Source: Natrialba taiwanensis DSM 12281 (lineage in GTDB: Archaea > Halobacteriota > Halobacteria > Halobacteriales > Natrialbaceae). From it: a stretch of DNA of 54,976 nucleotides. Made by a program: the position numbers and the translations under genes. Positions within the stretch are counted from its first letter, which is position 1; each line of letters opens with the position of its first letter. Below, in pieces: positions 1 through 9,377 of the stretch. The DNA is taken from assembly GCF_000337595.1 (NCBI RefSeq), contig NZ_AOIL01000013.1:88624-143599 (forward strand), written 5' to 3'. The notes under the pieces were generated by a model. That model saw nothing but the letters and a program-made list of their open reading frames with translations, did no database searches and was not told where the DNA came from.

Positions 1-18
1 GATGTGTATAAGAGACAG
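1..18. other. Sequencing adapter remnant (Tn5/Nextera mosaic end)
   Basis: The first 18 bases equal the 19-base Tn5 transposase mosaic end used in Nextera libraries, minus its first A. The reading frame of the HMG-CoA synthase gene runs into it, so an apparent GTG start at position 4 is an artefact. Genuine genomic sequence starts at about 19. Confidence 0.95.
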
Positions 19-525
19 CGTCAGCCCCGTCCCGAGGCGTTCGACACCGACGATGACTATCGCGAGGCCCTGCGGGAGTACATGGACGAACTCAAGGAAA
101 CAGACCGCTACCAGGAGTGGTACGCGGAGATGATCGACCCGACGCTGTCGATCTCCCGCGAGGTCGGCAACTGGTACACGGGTTCCGTTCACGTCGCCCG
201 CGCGAGCGCGCTCAAGTCTGCACTCGAGGACGGCCGCGACCTGACCGGCAAAACGCTGCTCATCGGCTCGTACGGAAGCGGTGCGCAGGCCGAAATCCAC
301 ACCGAAACCGTCCGGGACGGCTGGGAGGACGAGATCGAGGCGCTGAACGTGGACGAACAGCTTGCAGCCCGCTACGACCTGAGCTGGGCGGATTACGAGG
401 ACGTTCACGACGCCCACAACCACGAGATGGACGTCGACGTCGAGGAGTTCACGACGCCCGACGAGGAGTTCGTCTTCGACGGCTGGGGCCGGATGGGCGA
501 ACGGCAGTATCGCTACGTCGAGTAA
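19..525 (+). CDS. hmgA/mvaS: Hydroxymethylglutaryl-CoA synthase, C-terminal part (5' truncated)
   Basis: C-terminal 168 residues of HMG-CoA synthase, which condenses acetoacetyl-CoA with acetyl-CoA to HMG-CoA at the entry of the mevalonate pathway. The family-specific block IGSYGSGAQAEIH is present, preceded by the NWYTGSVHVARASAL stretch typical of the thiolase-fold C-terminal half. The haloarchaeal enzyme is about 445 residues, so the N-terminal half with the catalytic Cys lies off the contig. Codons 5' of position 19 are adapter and must not be translated. Mevalonate kinase, isopentenyl phosphate kinase and prenyl synthase of the same pathway lie 34-39 kb into the window. Family assignment is from motif recognition. 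Confidence 0.88.
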   Translation, partial: RQPRPEAFDTDDDYREALREYMDELKETDRYQEWYAEMIDPTLSISREVGNWYTGSVHVARASALKSALEDGRDLTGKTLLIGSYGSGAQAEIHTETVRDGWEDEIEALNVDEQLAARYDLSWADYEDVHDAHNHEMDVDVEEFTTPDEEFVFDGWGRMGERQYRYVE

Positions 526-598
526 CGAGTTGACAGACGAGCGACGATCCGCGAACGGCGACCCGCGAACCGCAAGCGTTCGACGACTGCTTTTGGCG

Positions 599-718
599 GC
601 ATAATCCGAACCAGTTCGGGTGAGAGACGGCGCATCCAGCCGTCTGCGGGGACCGAAGGCGAAACGCACTACCCGGTGGGGTGACTATGTCAGCTAACAG
701 CGAAAGCTCCGACCGATC
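599..718 (+). promoter_or_regulatory. Candidate promoter, palindrome and hairpin upstream of the copper-module genes
   Basis: An AT-rich GCATAATCC (about 598-606) is followed by the palindrome CCGAAC-CA-GTTCGG (606-619) and a perfect 7-bp hairpin, AGACGGC (625-631) with GCCGTCT (639-645), loop of 7. This could be a promoter with operator and a structured leader, or the terminator of the preceding gene. An ATG at 687 is out of frame with the downstream gene. Inference only. Confidence 0.35.
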
Positions 719-1591
719 ATGGACCCACTCTCACTCCTCGGCGTCGACGTGGCCCTGTTGTTCGTCATCGGCCTGCTGGCCGGCGGGCACTGTATCGGGA
801 TGTGCGGCCCGCTCGTGACGATCTATGCGAGCCGGATGGACGGAAATGCGAGTGAGAGCAGACAGCAGTCGCGGGGGGCGACCAGTACGGACGGCGGACA
901 CACGTCCACCGCCGCCGGCAGCGCCCGCCCGACCGGACACCTTACGATCTACGAAGTGCGCCAGCACGCGCTGTTCAATCTCGGACGAACGGCGAGTTAC
1001 ACGCTGCTCGGGGGACTCTTTGGTACGCTCGGCGGCATCCTGTTCGTGACGACGGCCCAACTCACGTCGTTCGTCGAGTTCGCCCGCGGCGGGGTCGGCC
1101 TGCTCGTTGGCGCGTTTGTCATGGTGACGGGACTCTACTACCTGCTCGGGCGGAGTACCGGCGGCGTCAGTCTACCGGGCGGCGAGCGACTCGTCGGCTG
1201 GCTGATGGGGTACGTCGATCGCCTGGCGAACGGGCCAGGCATCGTCGGCCTCGGCGCGTTGCACGGCCTGCTGCCGTGTCCCATCCTCTACCCGGCGTTT
1301 CTGTACGCCTTCGCGACGGGATCGCCGACGCGGGGAGCGCTCGCTCTCGCCGCGCTGGGGCTGGGAACGATCCCGGCCGTCTTCGCCTACGGGACCGTCA
1401 TCGAGGCCGTCGACGTCGCTCACCGGCGGCGGGTGCACCGACTCCTCGGGGCGGCATTCCTCGTCCTCGGCTACGTCCTGCTCGCACACGGGTTGATGAG
1501 TCTGGGAATCCACGTTCCACACCCCGGATTGCCGTTCTACGACGGTTTCGACGTGGCGGGTATCGAGGCGGGCGGCCACGAGCACCACTGA
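719..1591 (+). CDS. TauE/SafE-like (COG2836) integral membrane protein
   Basis: 290-residue membrane protein beginning with a hydrophobic segment ending in GGHCIGMCGPL, the signature of the COG2836 SafE/UreH-like family. About six hydrophobic helices follow. A Gly/Ser/Thr-rich insert (about residues 40-75) sits after helix 1, and a second motif, GALHGLLPCPILYPA, near residues 180-194 repeats the Cys-Pro theme. The C terminus ends in histidines (GGHEHH). In bacteria this family is encoded with CcoI/FixI copper ATPases of cytochrome oxidase maturation, and here a CcoI-type ATPase follows 18 bp downstream, so the two are probably one operon for copper handling. The transported substrate is not known. 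Start chosen at 719 because it opens directly into the conserved N terminus. Confidence 0.8.
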   Translation: MDPLSLLGVDVALLFVIGLLAGGHCIGMCGPLVTIYASRMDGNASESRQQSRGATSTDGGHTSTAAGSARPTGHLTIYEVRQHALFNLGRTASYTLLGGLFGTLGGILFVTTAQLTSFVEFARGGVGLLVGAFVMVTGLYYLLGRSTGGVSLPGGERLVGWLMGYVDRLANGPGIVGLGALHGLLPCPILYPAFLYAFATGSPTRGALALAALGLGTIPAVFAYGTVIEAVDVAHRRRVHRLLGAAFLVLGYVLLAHGLMSLGIHVPHPGLPFYDGFDVAGIEAGGHEHH

Positions 1592-1609
1592 GCGGACGAT
1601 TCGATAGGT

Positions 1610-4132
1610 ATGACGGAGACACCGAACTCTCAATCCGCGGTCGACGGCGATGCCGACAGCGGCTGTACTCTCTGTGACTTGCCGGTCGACGGCAGCGGCG
1701 TCGTCGCCGACGGCAACGCGTTCTGTTGTGTTGGCTGTCGCAATGTCTACGACGCACTCGGCGATGTCGAAGAGGTGGACGCGGCTGACGTTCGCAACGC
1801 CCGAGCGGCGGACGAGGCCCAAGACGGGACATCGCGGGACGTACCGCCAGACCACGAAACGACGTTCCTCGAAGTCGACGGAATGTACTGTGCGACCTGC
1901 GAGGCGTTCATCGAGTCGGTCGCCACGGAGACCGACGGCGTCAGCCACGCGAGTTCAAGTTACGTGACCGACACGGCGCGGATCGATCACGACCCCGGTG
2001 TCGTCTCAGTCGAGGACCTCAAAGCGGAGATCAGCAAACTCGGGTACAGCGCCTACGACCGCGCGGACGCGTTCAGCCGGCGGCGGGCCAACAACTGGGA
2101 GATGGCCCGCGTCGGCGTCGGCGTCCTCATGGGGATGATGGTGATGTTGCAGTACATCGTCATCATCTACCCGACCTACTTCGGCGGGCTGTTCTACGAC
2201 GAGCGGACGACCGAGTTCTTCACGCAAACGCTCTCGAGCGAACTCGCGACCCCGTTCTACGTCGTCATCGCCGCCCTCACGACGATCGTCCTGGCCGTGA
2301 CCGGCAAACCGATCCTCCAAGGGGCCTACGTCGCCGTCAAGACGCGGTCGCCGAACATGGACCTGCTCGTCGCGATCGCGGCCGTCAGCGCGTATCTCTA
2401 CAGCACGCTCTCGATTGCGACCGGCGGCGACCACATCTACTACGACGTGACCGTCGCCATCGTCGTCATCGTCACCGTCGGCGGCTACTACGAGTCGACG
2501 ATCAAACGCCAGGCGACCGAACGCCTCTCGGATCTGACCGCCGTGCAGGTCGAGGAGGCCCGCCGCGTCGGCGAGCACGGCGACACCGAAACGACATCCG
2601 TCGACGAACTCGAGCCCGGCGATCGCGTGCTGGTCCGCACCGGCGAGCGCGTTCCGATCGACGGCAACGTCGTCGACGGCCGCGCCGCGGTCGACGAGGC
2701 CGTCGTCACCGGCGAATCGCTGCCCGTGACGAAGGAATCCGGCGACGAGGTCGTCGGCGGCTCCGTCGTCTCCGAGGGCTCGCTGACCGTCCGCGTCGGC
2801 GAGGACGCCACCAGCACCCTCGACCGGATCAGCGAACTCGTCTGGGACCTCCAGAGCGGCACCCACGGCATCCAGAAGCTCGCCGACAAGCTGGCGACGA
2901 TTTTCGTTCCGTTCGTGCTCGCACTCGCCGTCGCTGTCACGGCCGGCTATCTCGCGCTCGGCTCCGGTCTCGCGACGGCCCTGCTCACCGGGCTGACGGT
3001 CCTGATCGTCTCCTGTCCGTGTGCGCTCGGCCTCGCGACGCCACTCGCCGTCGCAGCCGGTATCCGGGATTCGCTCGAGCGCTCAATCGTTGTTTTCGAC
3101 GACAGCGTCTTCGAGCGCATCCGCAACGCGGACACCGTCGTCTTCGACAAGACCGGCACACTCACGACCGGGGACATGACCGTCGTCGACGCCGACCTTC
3201 CGGACGACCTACTCGAACAGGCCGCCGCGCTCGAGGAGCGATCTGCCCACCCGGTCGGAAAAGCCATCGCCGCGGCGACGCCCGTTGCGGACGGCGGCGC
3301 GGTCGAACCCGGGGCGTCGGCGGACGGCAACGTGACCGACGCAGGTGACGCGGCTGCCGGCGACCCGATCGGTGACGACGAAAACGCGCCCGACCGCGTC
3401 GATACGTTCGACTCCCACCGCAACGGCGTCTCCGGCGTCGTCGACGGCGACGAGTTCATCGTCGGCCATCCCGACCTCTTCCGGGACCGGGGCTGGGACG
3501 TGCCGACTGAACTCGCCGACCAAATCGGGGCTGCGCGCGAAACCGGACGCGTCCCCGTCGCCGTCGGCCGCAACGGCACCGCCTCGGGCGTCATCGTCGT
3601 CGGCGACGACCTCCGGGAGAACTGGGACGAGACGCTGACGGCGATCTCGGAAAACGGCTCCGAAATCGTCGTGCTCACGGGCGACGACGCGAAAGCCGCA
3701 ACCCAGTTCCGCGAGCACGACGCGGTCGATCGGGTCTTCGCCGGCGTCCCGCCCGAAGGGAAGGCCGAAACCGTCGATCGGCTCAAGCGGACCGGTCGAA
3801 CCGTCATGATCGGCGACGGCACCAACGACGCCCCCGCGCTCGCGAGTTCGGATCTCGGCATCGCGCTCGGCGGCGGCACGGCGATGGCGGCCGACGCGGC
3901 CGACGTGGCGCTCGTCGACGACGACCTCTCGTCGGTCGAGACGGTCTTTGAACTCGCGCGGGCGACGGACCGACGCGTGAAAGGAAACATCGGCTGGGCG
4001 TTCTGTTACAACGCGGTTGCGATTCCGCTCGCGGTGACGGGGCTACTCAACCCGCTGTTCGCCGCGCTCGCGATGGGCGCGAGCAGTCTCCTCGTCGTCA
4101 CGAACTCCTCGCGGTCGTTGCTTTCGGAGTGA
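1610..4132 (+). CDS. P1B-type copper-transporting ATPase (CcoI/FixI-like)
   Basis: 840-residue heavy-metal P-type ATPase. An N-terminal Cys-rich metal-binding domain (C19-x2-C22 and C39, C40, C43) of the kind found in FixI/CcoI ATPases is followed by an HMA domain with GMYCATC (C94, C97). Eight hydrophobic segments are expected. The intramembrane metal motif is CPC at 469-471, the phosphorylation motif DKTGTLT starts at D513, TGES lies in the actuator domain, and GDGTNDAPAL is in the hinge. The nucleotide-binding domain carries a Gly/Asp-rich insertion (about 565-600) common in halophiles. CcoI-type pumps move Cu(I) outward slowly to metallate haem-copper oxidases; pairing with the SafE-like gene supports that role over bulk copper detoxification. 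All catalytic motifs are intact. Confidence 0.9.
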   Translation: MTETPNSQSAVDGDADSGCTLCDLPVDGSGVVADGNAFCCVGCRNVYDALGDVEEVDAADVRNARAADEAQDGTSRDVPPDHETTFLEVDGMYCATCEAFIESVATETDGVSHASSSYVTDTARIDHDPGVVSVEDLKAEISKLGYSAYDRADAFSRRRANNWEMARVGVGVLMGMMVMLQYIVIIYPTYFGGLFYDERTTEFFTQTLSSELATPFYVVIAALTTIVLAVTGKPILQGAYVAVKTRSPNMDLLVAIAAVSAYLYSTLSIATGGDHIYYDVTVAIVVIVTVGGYYESTIKRQATERLSDLTAVQVEEARRVGEHGDTETTSVDELEPGDRVLVRTGERVPIDGNVVDGRAAVDEAVVTGESLPVTKESGDEVVGGSVVSEGSLTVRVGEDATSTLDRISELVWDLQSGTHGIQKLADKLATIFVPFVLALAVAVTAGYLALGSGLATALLTGLTVLIVSCPCALGLATPLAVAAGIRDSLERSIVVFDDSVFERIRNADTVVFDKTGTLTTGDMTVVDADLPDDLLEQAAALEERSAHPVGKAIAAATPVADGGAVEPGASADGNVTDAGDAAAGDPIGDDENAPDRVDTFDSHRNGVSGVVDGDEFIVGHPDLFRDRGWDVPTELADQIGAARETGRVPVAVGRNGTASGVIVVGDDLRENWDETLTAISENGSEIVVLTGDDAKAATQFREHDAVDRVFAGVPPEGKAETVDRLKRTGRTVMIGDGTNDAPALASSDLGIALGGGTAMAADAADVALVDDDLSSVETVFELARATDRRVKGNIGWAFCYNAVAIPLAVTGLLNPLFAALAMGASSLLVVTNSSRSLLSE

Positions 4133-4165
4133 TCGCGCTGCCCGATTGCGGGCCGTTGTTTCATC

Positions 4166-4175
4166 AATATAATAC
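4166..4175 (+). promoter_or_regulatory. TATA-like box for the AI-2E family gene
   Basis: AATATAATAC lies about 32 nt upstream of the ATG at 4203. It is an AT island in GC-rich surroundings at the spacing expected for a leaderless or very short-leader haloarchaeal mRNA. Confidence 0.5.
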
Positions 4176-4202
4176 GTTCGGAGTGCGTACCGGCCCGTAT
4201 TC

Positions 4203-5537
4203 ATGGCCAATCGTCCTCCGTCAGGGGAGTGGTTTGCCAAGCGACCGGGGCTAACCGTCCTCGCTATCGTCGCCGCCGTTCTCGGACTTCTCGTTATTCT
4301 GCCCTATCTCCAGTACGTCCTCCTGGGGGTCGTGCTTGCGTATATTCTCGTTCCGGCACAGCGCTGGCTCGAACAGTACATGAGCTCGCTCATCGCGGCC
4401 CTCTCGCTCGTCGCGGTCACAATTCTCGCACTCTTGCTGCCGTTGGCGTACGTCCTCGCCGTCGCGTTCCGCGAGGCGCTCAACCTCGTCGACGTGATCC
4501 AGGACGGAAACGGCAACCTCGATGTCACGATCATCGAATCGCAACTCGAAAACGTGGGCTACTCGGTCGATCTCGTCGAGTTCTACCAGACCTATCAGGA
4601 CCCGATCGCGACGGGACTGCAGGGGCTGGCCATGAGCGCGGTCGAGATCGCCGGCGGCGCACCGGGACTCTTCATCGGCCTCACCGTGACCGTGTTCGTC
4701 CTCTTTGCCCTGCTCCGAGACGGCGGCGAGTTCGTCGTCTGGATGCAACGCGTGGTCCCCATCGAGGACGACCTGCTCGCGGAACTGCTCGCTGAACTCG
4801 ACCAGCTCATGTGGGCCTCGGTCGTCGGGAACGTCGCCGTCGCGATCATTCAGGCGGTGCTGCTCGGCATCGGCCTCGCTGTCCTCGGTATTCCGGCGGT
4901 CGTCCTCCTCTCGGTCGTCACGTTCATCTTCGCGTTGCTCCCGCTCATCGGAGCCTTCGGCGTTTGGGTCCCGGTTTCGATCGGACTACTTGCGACCGGC
5001 CAATTCGTTCCAGCCGCGATCCTCATCGTCTACGGCTCGATCGTCAGCGCCTCGGACACCTACATCCGTCCCGCACTCATCGGCCGCACGAGCGCGTTCA
5101 ACTCGGCGATTATCGTCGTCGGCATCTTCGGCGGCCTCGTCGTCTTCGGTGCCGTCGGCCTCTTTATCGGCCCGGTCGTCCTCGGCGGGGCGAAGATCAC
5201 CCTCGATCTCTTCGCCCGCGAGCGCGCCAACGCCCCCCAACCAGTCACCGGCACCGCTACCCCCGGTGACGACAGTGCGGTTCAGACCGAACCCGAGACC
5301 GGACTCGCCGGCGAGCAACCCCCCGAGAGTGAACTCGATGTGGACGAGGGTGGCGATACCGAGACGAACACAGATGAGACCGCGGCCGGCGTCGACGAAG
5401 CGACGGAACGTGAGCACGACGGCTCTCCCGACGAGACCGATGAGACCGATGAGACTGGCGAGACCGACGGAACTGACGGAAATCCCGATACCAGCGACGA
5501 GACTGCAACCGATACCGACTCCGAACTCGACCGGTAG
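4203..5537 (+). CDS. AI-2E family transporter (PerM/YdiK-like permease)
   Basis: 444-residue protein with about eight hydrophobic helices. The layout is that of the AI-2E transporter family: two N-terminal helices (about 15-60), a third, a soluble loop (about 95-150), then helices, including segments rich in LLGIGLAVLGIPAVVLLSV and the IRPALIGRTSAFNSAIIVVGIFGG block characteristic of the C-terminal half. Residues about 345-444 form a very acidic, Thr/Glu/Asp-rich tail with degenerate DET repeats, likely disordered and halophile-specific. Family members have diverse proposed roles (signal export, Na+/H+ exchange); no substrate can be read from the sequence. Single gene with its own TATA-like box. 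Confidence 0.85.
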   Translation: MANRPPSGEWFAKRPGLTVLAIVAAVLGLLVILPYLQYVLLGVVLAYILVPAQRWLEQYMSSLIAALSLVAVTILALLLPLAYVLAVAFREALNLVDVIQDGNGNLDVTIIESQLENVGYSVDLVEFYQTYQDPIATGLQGLAMSAVEIAGGAPGLFIGLTVTVFVLFALLRDGGEFVVWMQRVVPIEDDLLAELLAELDQLMWASVVGNVAVAIIQAVLLGIGLAVLGIPAVVLLSVVTFIFALLPLIGAFGVWVPVSIGLLATGQFVPAAILIVYGSIVSASDTYIRPALIGRTSAFNSAIIVVGIFGGLVVFGAVGLFIGPVVLGGAKITLDLFARERANAPQPVTGTATPGDDSAVQTEPETGLAGEQPPESELDVDEGGDTETNTDETAAGVDEATEREHDGSPDETDETDETGETDGTDGNPDTSDETATDTDSELDR

Positions 5538-5597
5538 CCAGTCGTGGCCGACTGTCTCGCACCGAAACACACTGCCCGCCCACACGGAACGGGTGCG

Positions 5598-5749
5598 TTA
5601 ATTAGCCCCTGGCCGCAACGAACTGCTATCGTGTCCCGAATGCCATCCTGTAATCGAGAGGGGGATCGAGAGAAATCGCGACAGCGACAGGACACCCATC
5701 ACACCACAGCCAGCACCCAAATCCGAGGCCAAATCACCAGGGGGAGGGT
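5598..5749 (+). promoter_or_regulatory. Promoter and about 120-nt leader of the glycine decarboxylase operon
   Basis: A TATA-like TTAATTAG (5598-5605) would place the start of transcription near 5630. GTGTCC (5631-5636) can pair with GGACAC (5690-5695), closing a 53-nt loop. A purine tract (GGGGGAGGG, 5740-5748) ends two bases before the ATG, too close for a normal Shine-Dalgarno. Most other genes here are leaderless, so this leader stands out. No known riboswitch was recognised. Confidence 0.35.
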
Positions 5750-7093
5750 ATGAACGGGGCAGAAACACGCGCCTCCGGGAGTCCGTACGCCCCCCACACG
5801 GCCGACGAGCGTGATGCGATGCTCGAGGCGGTCGAGGCCGACTCTATCACGGACCTGTTCGACATTCCCGATGCCGTTCGATTTTCCGACGAGTTCGGTA
5901 TCGACGCCCGGACCGAGCGCGAGACGAGACGACTCGTGCGCTCGATTCTCGGACGCAATGAGAATCTAACCGAACTGCTTGGTCGTGGCCACTACGGCTA
6001 CTACGTGCCCTCGCTGGTCGATCACCTCGCGGACCGCTCCGAATTTCTCACCTCTTACACGCAGTACCAGCCCGAAATCTCGCAGGGCTTTCTGCAGGCG
6101 CTGTTCGAGTACCAGTCGCTGCTGGTCGAACTGACGGGACTCGAAATCGCTAACTGCTCGATGTACGACGCGGCGACCGCCCTCGGCGAGGCCGCGACGC
6201 TTGCGGACCGCGTCCGCGACACCAGCGGCCACCGCATCCTCGTGCCGGACCTCCTGCGCGAGGAGCGCCGGAGCACCCTCGAGAACTACGTCGCCGGCAC
6301 CGACCTGATCGTGGAGGCGTACCCGACCGCGGACGGCGCTATCGACGTTGACGAACTCGCCGACGCGGTCGACGAAGACGTCGTCATGCTCTACGCCGAG
6401 AACCCAACCGTCCGCGGGACGATCGAGGAACGCCTCGACGCCGCGAGCGAACTCGCGACCGACGCGGACGCGCTGTTCGTCCTCGGTTCCGACCCAGTCG
6501 CGCTCTCCCTGCTCCAACGACCTGCCGACGTGGGAGCCGACGTGGTCATCGGCGACGCGAGCGTTCTCGGTCTGCCGACGAGTTACGGCATGGGCCTCGG
6601 GCTGTTCGCCTGTCGCGAGGACTACCTGCGGCAGGTCCCCGGCCGCCTGGTCGGCGTCAGCGAGGATGCAACCGACCGGCGGGCGTTCACGCTCACCCTG
6701 CAGACCCGCGAACAGCACATCCGCCGCGAACGCGCAACGAGCAACATCTGTACGAACCAGGCCTGGGTCGCGCTGCGAACCGCGATGCACGCCGCCGCAC
6801 TCGGCCCCAACGGGCTGGTCGACCTCGCGAAACGCGATGTCACCCGCGCCGAAAATCTCGCCGAGCGACTCGACGACCTCGTCGGCGTGTCGGCTCCGGT
6901 CCACGACCGCCACCACATCCGCGAGTTCGTCGCGCACGTCGATCAGCCCGCGCCGGCGATCGCCGAGGACCTCGAAACGCGTGGCTTCGCGGTCCACGTC
7001 GTCGGCAAGCACGAACTCCAGTGTTGTGTCGCCGGCGTTCCGGACACTGAACTCGATGCGTTCGTCGCAGCGTTTTCGGAGGTGGTTCGATGA
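5750..7093 (+). CDS. gcvPA: Glycine dehydrogenase (decarboxylating) subunit 1
   Basis: 447-residue N-terminal-type subunit of the split P-protein of the glycine cleavage system. P-protein decarboxylates glycine with PLP and passes the aminomethyl group to lipoyl-H-protein. The conserved blocks [36 protein letters not shown] and [12 protein letters not shown] are recognisable. This subunit lacks the PLP lysine, which sits in subunit 2. The ATG at 5750 leads directly into the conserved SPYAPHT N terminus. It overlaps gcvPB by ATGA, so translation is likely coupled. gcvT and gcvH are not in the flanking sequence. Confidence 0.95.
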   Translation: MNGAETRASGSPYAPHTADERDAMLEAVEADSITDLFDIPDAVRFSDEFGIDARTERETRRLVRSILGRNENLTELLGRGHYGYYVPSLVDHLADRSEFLTSYTQYQPEISQGFLQALFEYQSLLVELTGLEIANCSMYDAATALGEAATLADRVRDTSGHRILVPDLLREERRSTLENYVAGTDLIVEAYPTADGAIDVDELADAVDEDVVMLYAENPTVRGTIEERLDAASELATDADALFVLGSDPVALSLLQRPADVGADVVIGDASVLGLPTSYGMGLGLFACREDYLRQVPGRLVGVSEDATDRRAFTLTLQTREQHIRRERATSNICTNQAWVALRTAMHAAALGPNGLVDLAKRDVTRAENLAERLDDLVGVSAPVHDRHHIREFVAHVDQPAPAIAEDLETRGFAVHVVGKHELQCCVAGVPDTELDAFVAAFSEVVR

Positions 7094-8613
7094 GCGACGG
7101 CGACCCGGTCTCCGATGCACAGCAGGTCCGCTACGATCAGGCCCGCTACGTCGACGACGGCCAGTACGAACCCCTGCTCTCAGAGAAAGACCGGACTCGC
7201 GTCGAGATCGGCGACGACTCGCCGCTCCCCGACGACCTCACGCGGGACGAACTCGAACTGCCCGCCCTCTCCGAACCTGAACTCGCCCGCCACTACACGC
7301 GCCTCTCGCAGATGATCTACGGGATCGACAGCGGCCCCTACCCGCTTGGCTCGTGTACGATGAAGTACAACCCGAAATTCACCGAAGACGTGGCGGCGCT
7401 GCCGAGCGCGAGCGTCCACCCCGATCGCTCGGCAGCGTCGATACAGGGCACGCTCGAACTCCTCTCTCGCCTGCAGGACTACCTCGGCCGAATCGGCGGC
7501 ATGGACGCTGTTACGCTCCAACCGCCAGCCGGCGCAGCGGGCGAATTCGTCGGCATCCGTGTCGCCGCGGCCTACCACGAACACAACGGCGAGGGTCACC
7601 GCGACGAGGTCATCGTTCCCGAGAGCGCCCACGGGACCAACTTCGCCAGCGCCGCCCTCGGCGGCTACGACGTGGTGTCGCTGCCCAGCGACGACGAGGG
7701 ACGGGTCGATCTCGACGCGCTCGACGCCGCCCTCTCGGAGCACACGGCGGCACTGATGCTCACCAACCCGAACACGCTCGGCCTGTTCGAGCGCGACATC
7801 GAGAAAATCGCCGACATGGTCCACGACGTGGGCGGCCTGCTCTACTACGACGGCGCGAACCTGAACGCGCTGCTCGGGCGCGCCCGTCCCGGCGACATGG
7901 GCTTCGACGTCATGCACTACAACGTTCACAAGACGTTTGCGACGCCCCACGGCGGCGGCGGTCCCGGCGCGGGTCCCGTCGGCGTCGTGGACGAACTCGC
8001 GCCATTCCTGCCCGCGCCGCGGGTACGAGCGGCTGAGGACGGCGCACGTACGGGAGACAGCGACAGTGCCAGTGACAGTGCCGGTGCCGGTGCCAGCGAG
8101 CAGCGCTACGAACTGTTCGATCCCGAACACACCATCGGCAAGGTCCACGGGTTTCAGGGCAACTGGCTCGTCCTCGTGAAGGCCTTCGCCTACATCGCCA
8201 GACTCGGCGACGAGGGACTCGCAGATGCAAGCGCGAAGGCAGTGCTCAACGCGAACTACCTCGCGAGTCGGATCGAGTTCAGCGTTCCGTACGGCCCGTT
8301 CCACCACGAGTTCGTCGCGAGCGCGGGCGAGCAGGACGCGGCCGACGTGGCAAAGCGGATGCTCGACTACGGGGTGCACCCGCCGACGACGAAGTGGCCC
8401 GAAATCGTCCCCGAGGCGCTGATGACCGAACCGACGGAGGTCGAGAGCAAGGACACGCTCGATCGGTTGGCGGCGGCGTTCAACGCCGTCGCGCGGGAGG
8501 ACGACGAGACGCTCGCCGACGCGCCGGAGCGGACGACCGCGCGGCGGATCGACCAGACCAGCGCGGCGCGAAGCCCGCGCCTGTCCTGGCACGAACTCGC
8601 CGACGACTCCTAA
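7090..8613 (+). CDS. gcvPB: Glycine dehydrogenase (decarboxylating) subunit 2
   Basis: 507-residue PLP-binding subunit of the heterotetrameric P-protein. The Schiff-base lysine is K281 in [16 protein letters not shown]. The early [12 protein letters not shown] block and [12 protein letters not shown] are intact. A low-complexity Ala/Ser/Asp/Gly insertion (about residues 315-338) interrupts the domain before the conserved [16 protein letters not shown]; it is encoded by short GTGCCAGTGACA-type repeats and is probably a surface loop. The C terminus is acidic. Forms one transcription unit with gcvPA (4-bp overlap). Confidence 0.95.
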   Translation: MSDGDPVSDAQQVRYDQARYVDDGQYEPLLSEKDRTRVEIGDDSPLPDDLTRDELELPALSEPELARHYTRLSQMIYGIDSGPYPLGSCTMKYNPKFTEDVAALPSASVHPDRSAASIQGTLELLSRLQDYLGRIGGMDAVTLQPPAGAAGEFVGIRVAAAYHEHNGEGHRDEVIVPESAHGTNFASAALGGYDVVSLPSDDEGRVDLDALDAALSEHTAALMLTNPNTLGLFERDIEKIADMVHDVGGLLYYDGANLNALLGRARPGDMGFDVMHYNVHKTFATPHGGGGPGAGPVGVVDELAPFLPAPRVRAAEDGARTGDSDSASDSAGAGASEQRYELFDPEHTIGKVHGFQGNWLVLVKAFAYIARLGDEGLADASAKAVLNANYLASRIEFSVPYGPFHHEFVASAGEQDAADVAKRMLDYGVHPPTTKWPEIVPEALMTEPTEVESKDTLDRLAAAFNAVAREDDETLADAPERTTARRIDQTSAARSPRLSWHELADDS

Positions 8614-8651
8614 GAGCCACCGAACGGACACGATCGCGTTTCGAGACTGCG

Positions 8652-9248
8652 TCAGTCGCGGTTTCGCTCCCACTCCGCACGAGAGATGCTGTACCGGATG
8701 CTGTCTCGCGGCTCGTCGTCGATGATGATATCGTTGCGGATCCGGCCCTCTTTTTGGCCGCCGAATCGCTCGATGTACTTCTCGATGGCGCGGCGGGACT
8801 TCTCGTTCGCGGGATCGTGTGCGACCGTGACCACTTCGAGGTCGAGGCGGTCGAAGGCGAGTTCGAGCATCCGGGCGGCGCGCTCGCCGGAGTAGCCCCG
8901 GCCCCAGAACGGTTTCCGGAGCCACGCGCCGAAGACCGCGAGCCGGCGGTCCCAGTCAGGGTGGATACCGGCGAAGCCGGCGAGTTCGTCGGCGCGGTCG
9001 CCCTCCGTCGGTCGGAGGGCGTAGGTGGCCGCCGCGCCGTCTTCGAACTGCTCGCCGCAGTGCTCGACCCAGTCGGACGCCTCCTTGGGGTGCTGGTGGG
9101 GATCCCAGGTGACGTACTTCGTGATCTCGTCGATGCCGGGTGCGCCGGCATGAACGTATTCGTACAGTTCGTAGGCGTCGAACTCGTCCGGGTGGAGCCG
9201 CTCGTACCGGAGCCGCTCGCTCTCCATCTCGGTCGGGAAGAGAGACAT
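8652..9248 (-). CDS. GNAT family N-acetyltransferase (RimJ/RimL-like)
   Basis: 198 residues if started at the ATG at 9248 (MSLFPTEMESERLRYERL). The in-frame extension upstream to 9326 has no family resemblance and is Cys/His-rich, so it was excluded. The acetyl-CoA-binding region FWGRGYSGERAARMLELAFDR (about 120-141) followed by VVTVAHDPANEKSRRAIEKYIERFGG is the RimJ/RimL pattern. Expected to transfer acetyl to an amino group of a protein or small molecule; the target cannot be inferred. Convergent with gcvPB, with a 38-bp gap. Confidence 0.85.
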   Translation of the reverse strand: MSLFPTEMESERLRYERLHPDEFDAYELYEYVHAGAPGIDEITKYVTWDPHQHPKEASDWVEHCGEQFEDGAAATYALRPTEGDRADELAGFAGIHPDWDRRLAVFGAWLRKPFWGRGYSGERAARMLELAFDRLDLEVVTVAHDPANEKSRRAIEKYIERFGGQKEGRIRNDIIIDDEPRDSIRYSISRAEWERNRD

Positions 9249-9377
9249 GTTCCTACACCCACAGTGTGTAGCGGGGACGATAAACGTGTTCGAGGCGTGG
9301 AACCGACGCTCACACCACCGAAACAATCTTTAACGGGATCGGATACGGGACAAGACGAGTGTCGAACGGCGACCGGC

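Noticed and set aside
7180-8925. Long open frame (581 residues) antisense to gcvPB
   Set aside because: It is the mirror of a well-conserved gene in a GC-rich genome, is Arg-rich with no family match, and spans the gcvPB stop. Long antisense frames of this sort occur opposite most genes here, for example opposite gltX at 39291-40949.
9249-9326. N-terminal extension of the RimJ-like acetyltransferase
   Set aside because: The added residues (MFRWCERRFHASNTF...) are Cys/His-rich and not acidic; the family N terminus starts at MSLFPTEMESERL.
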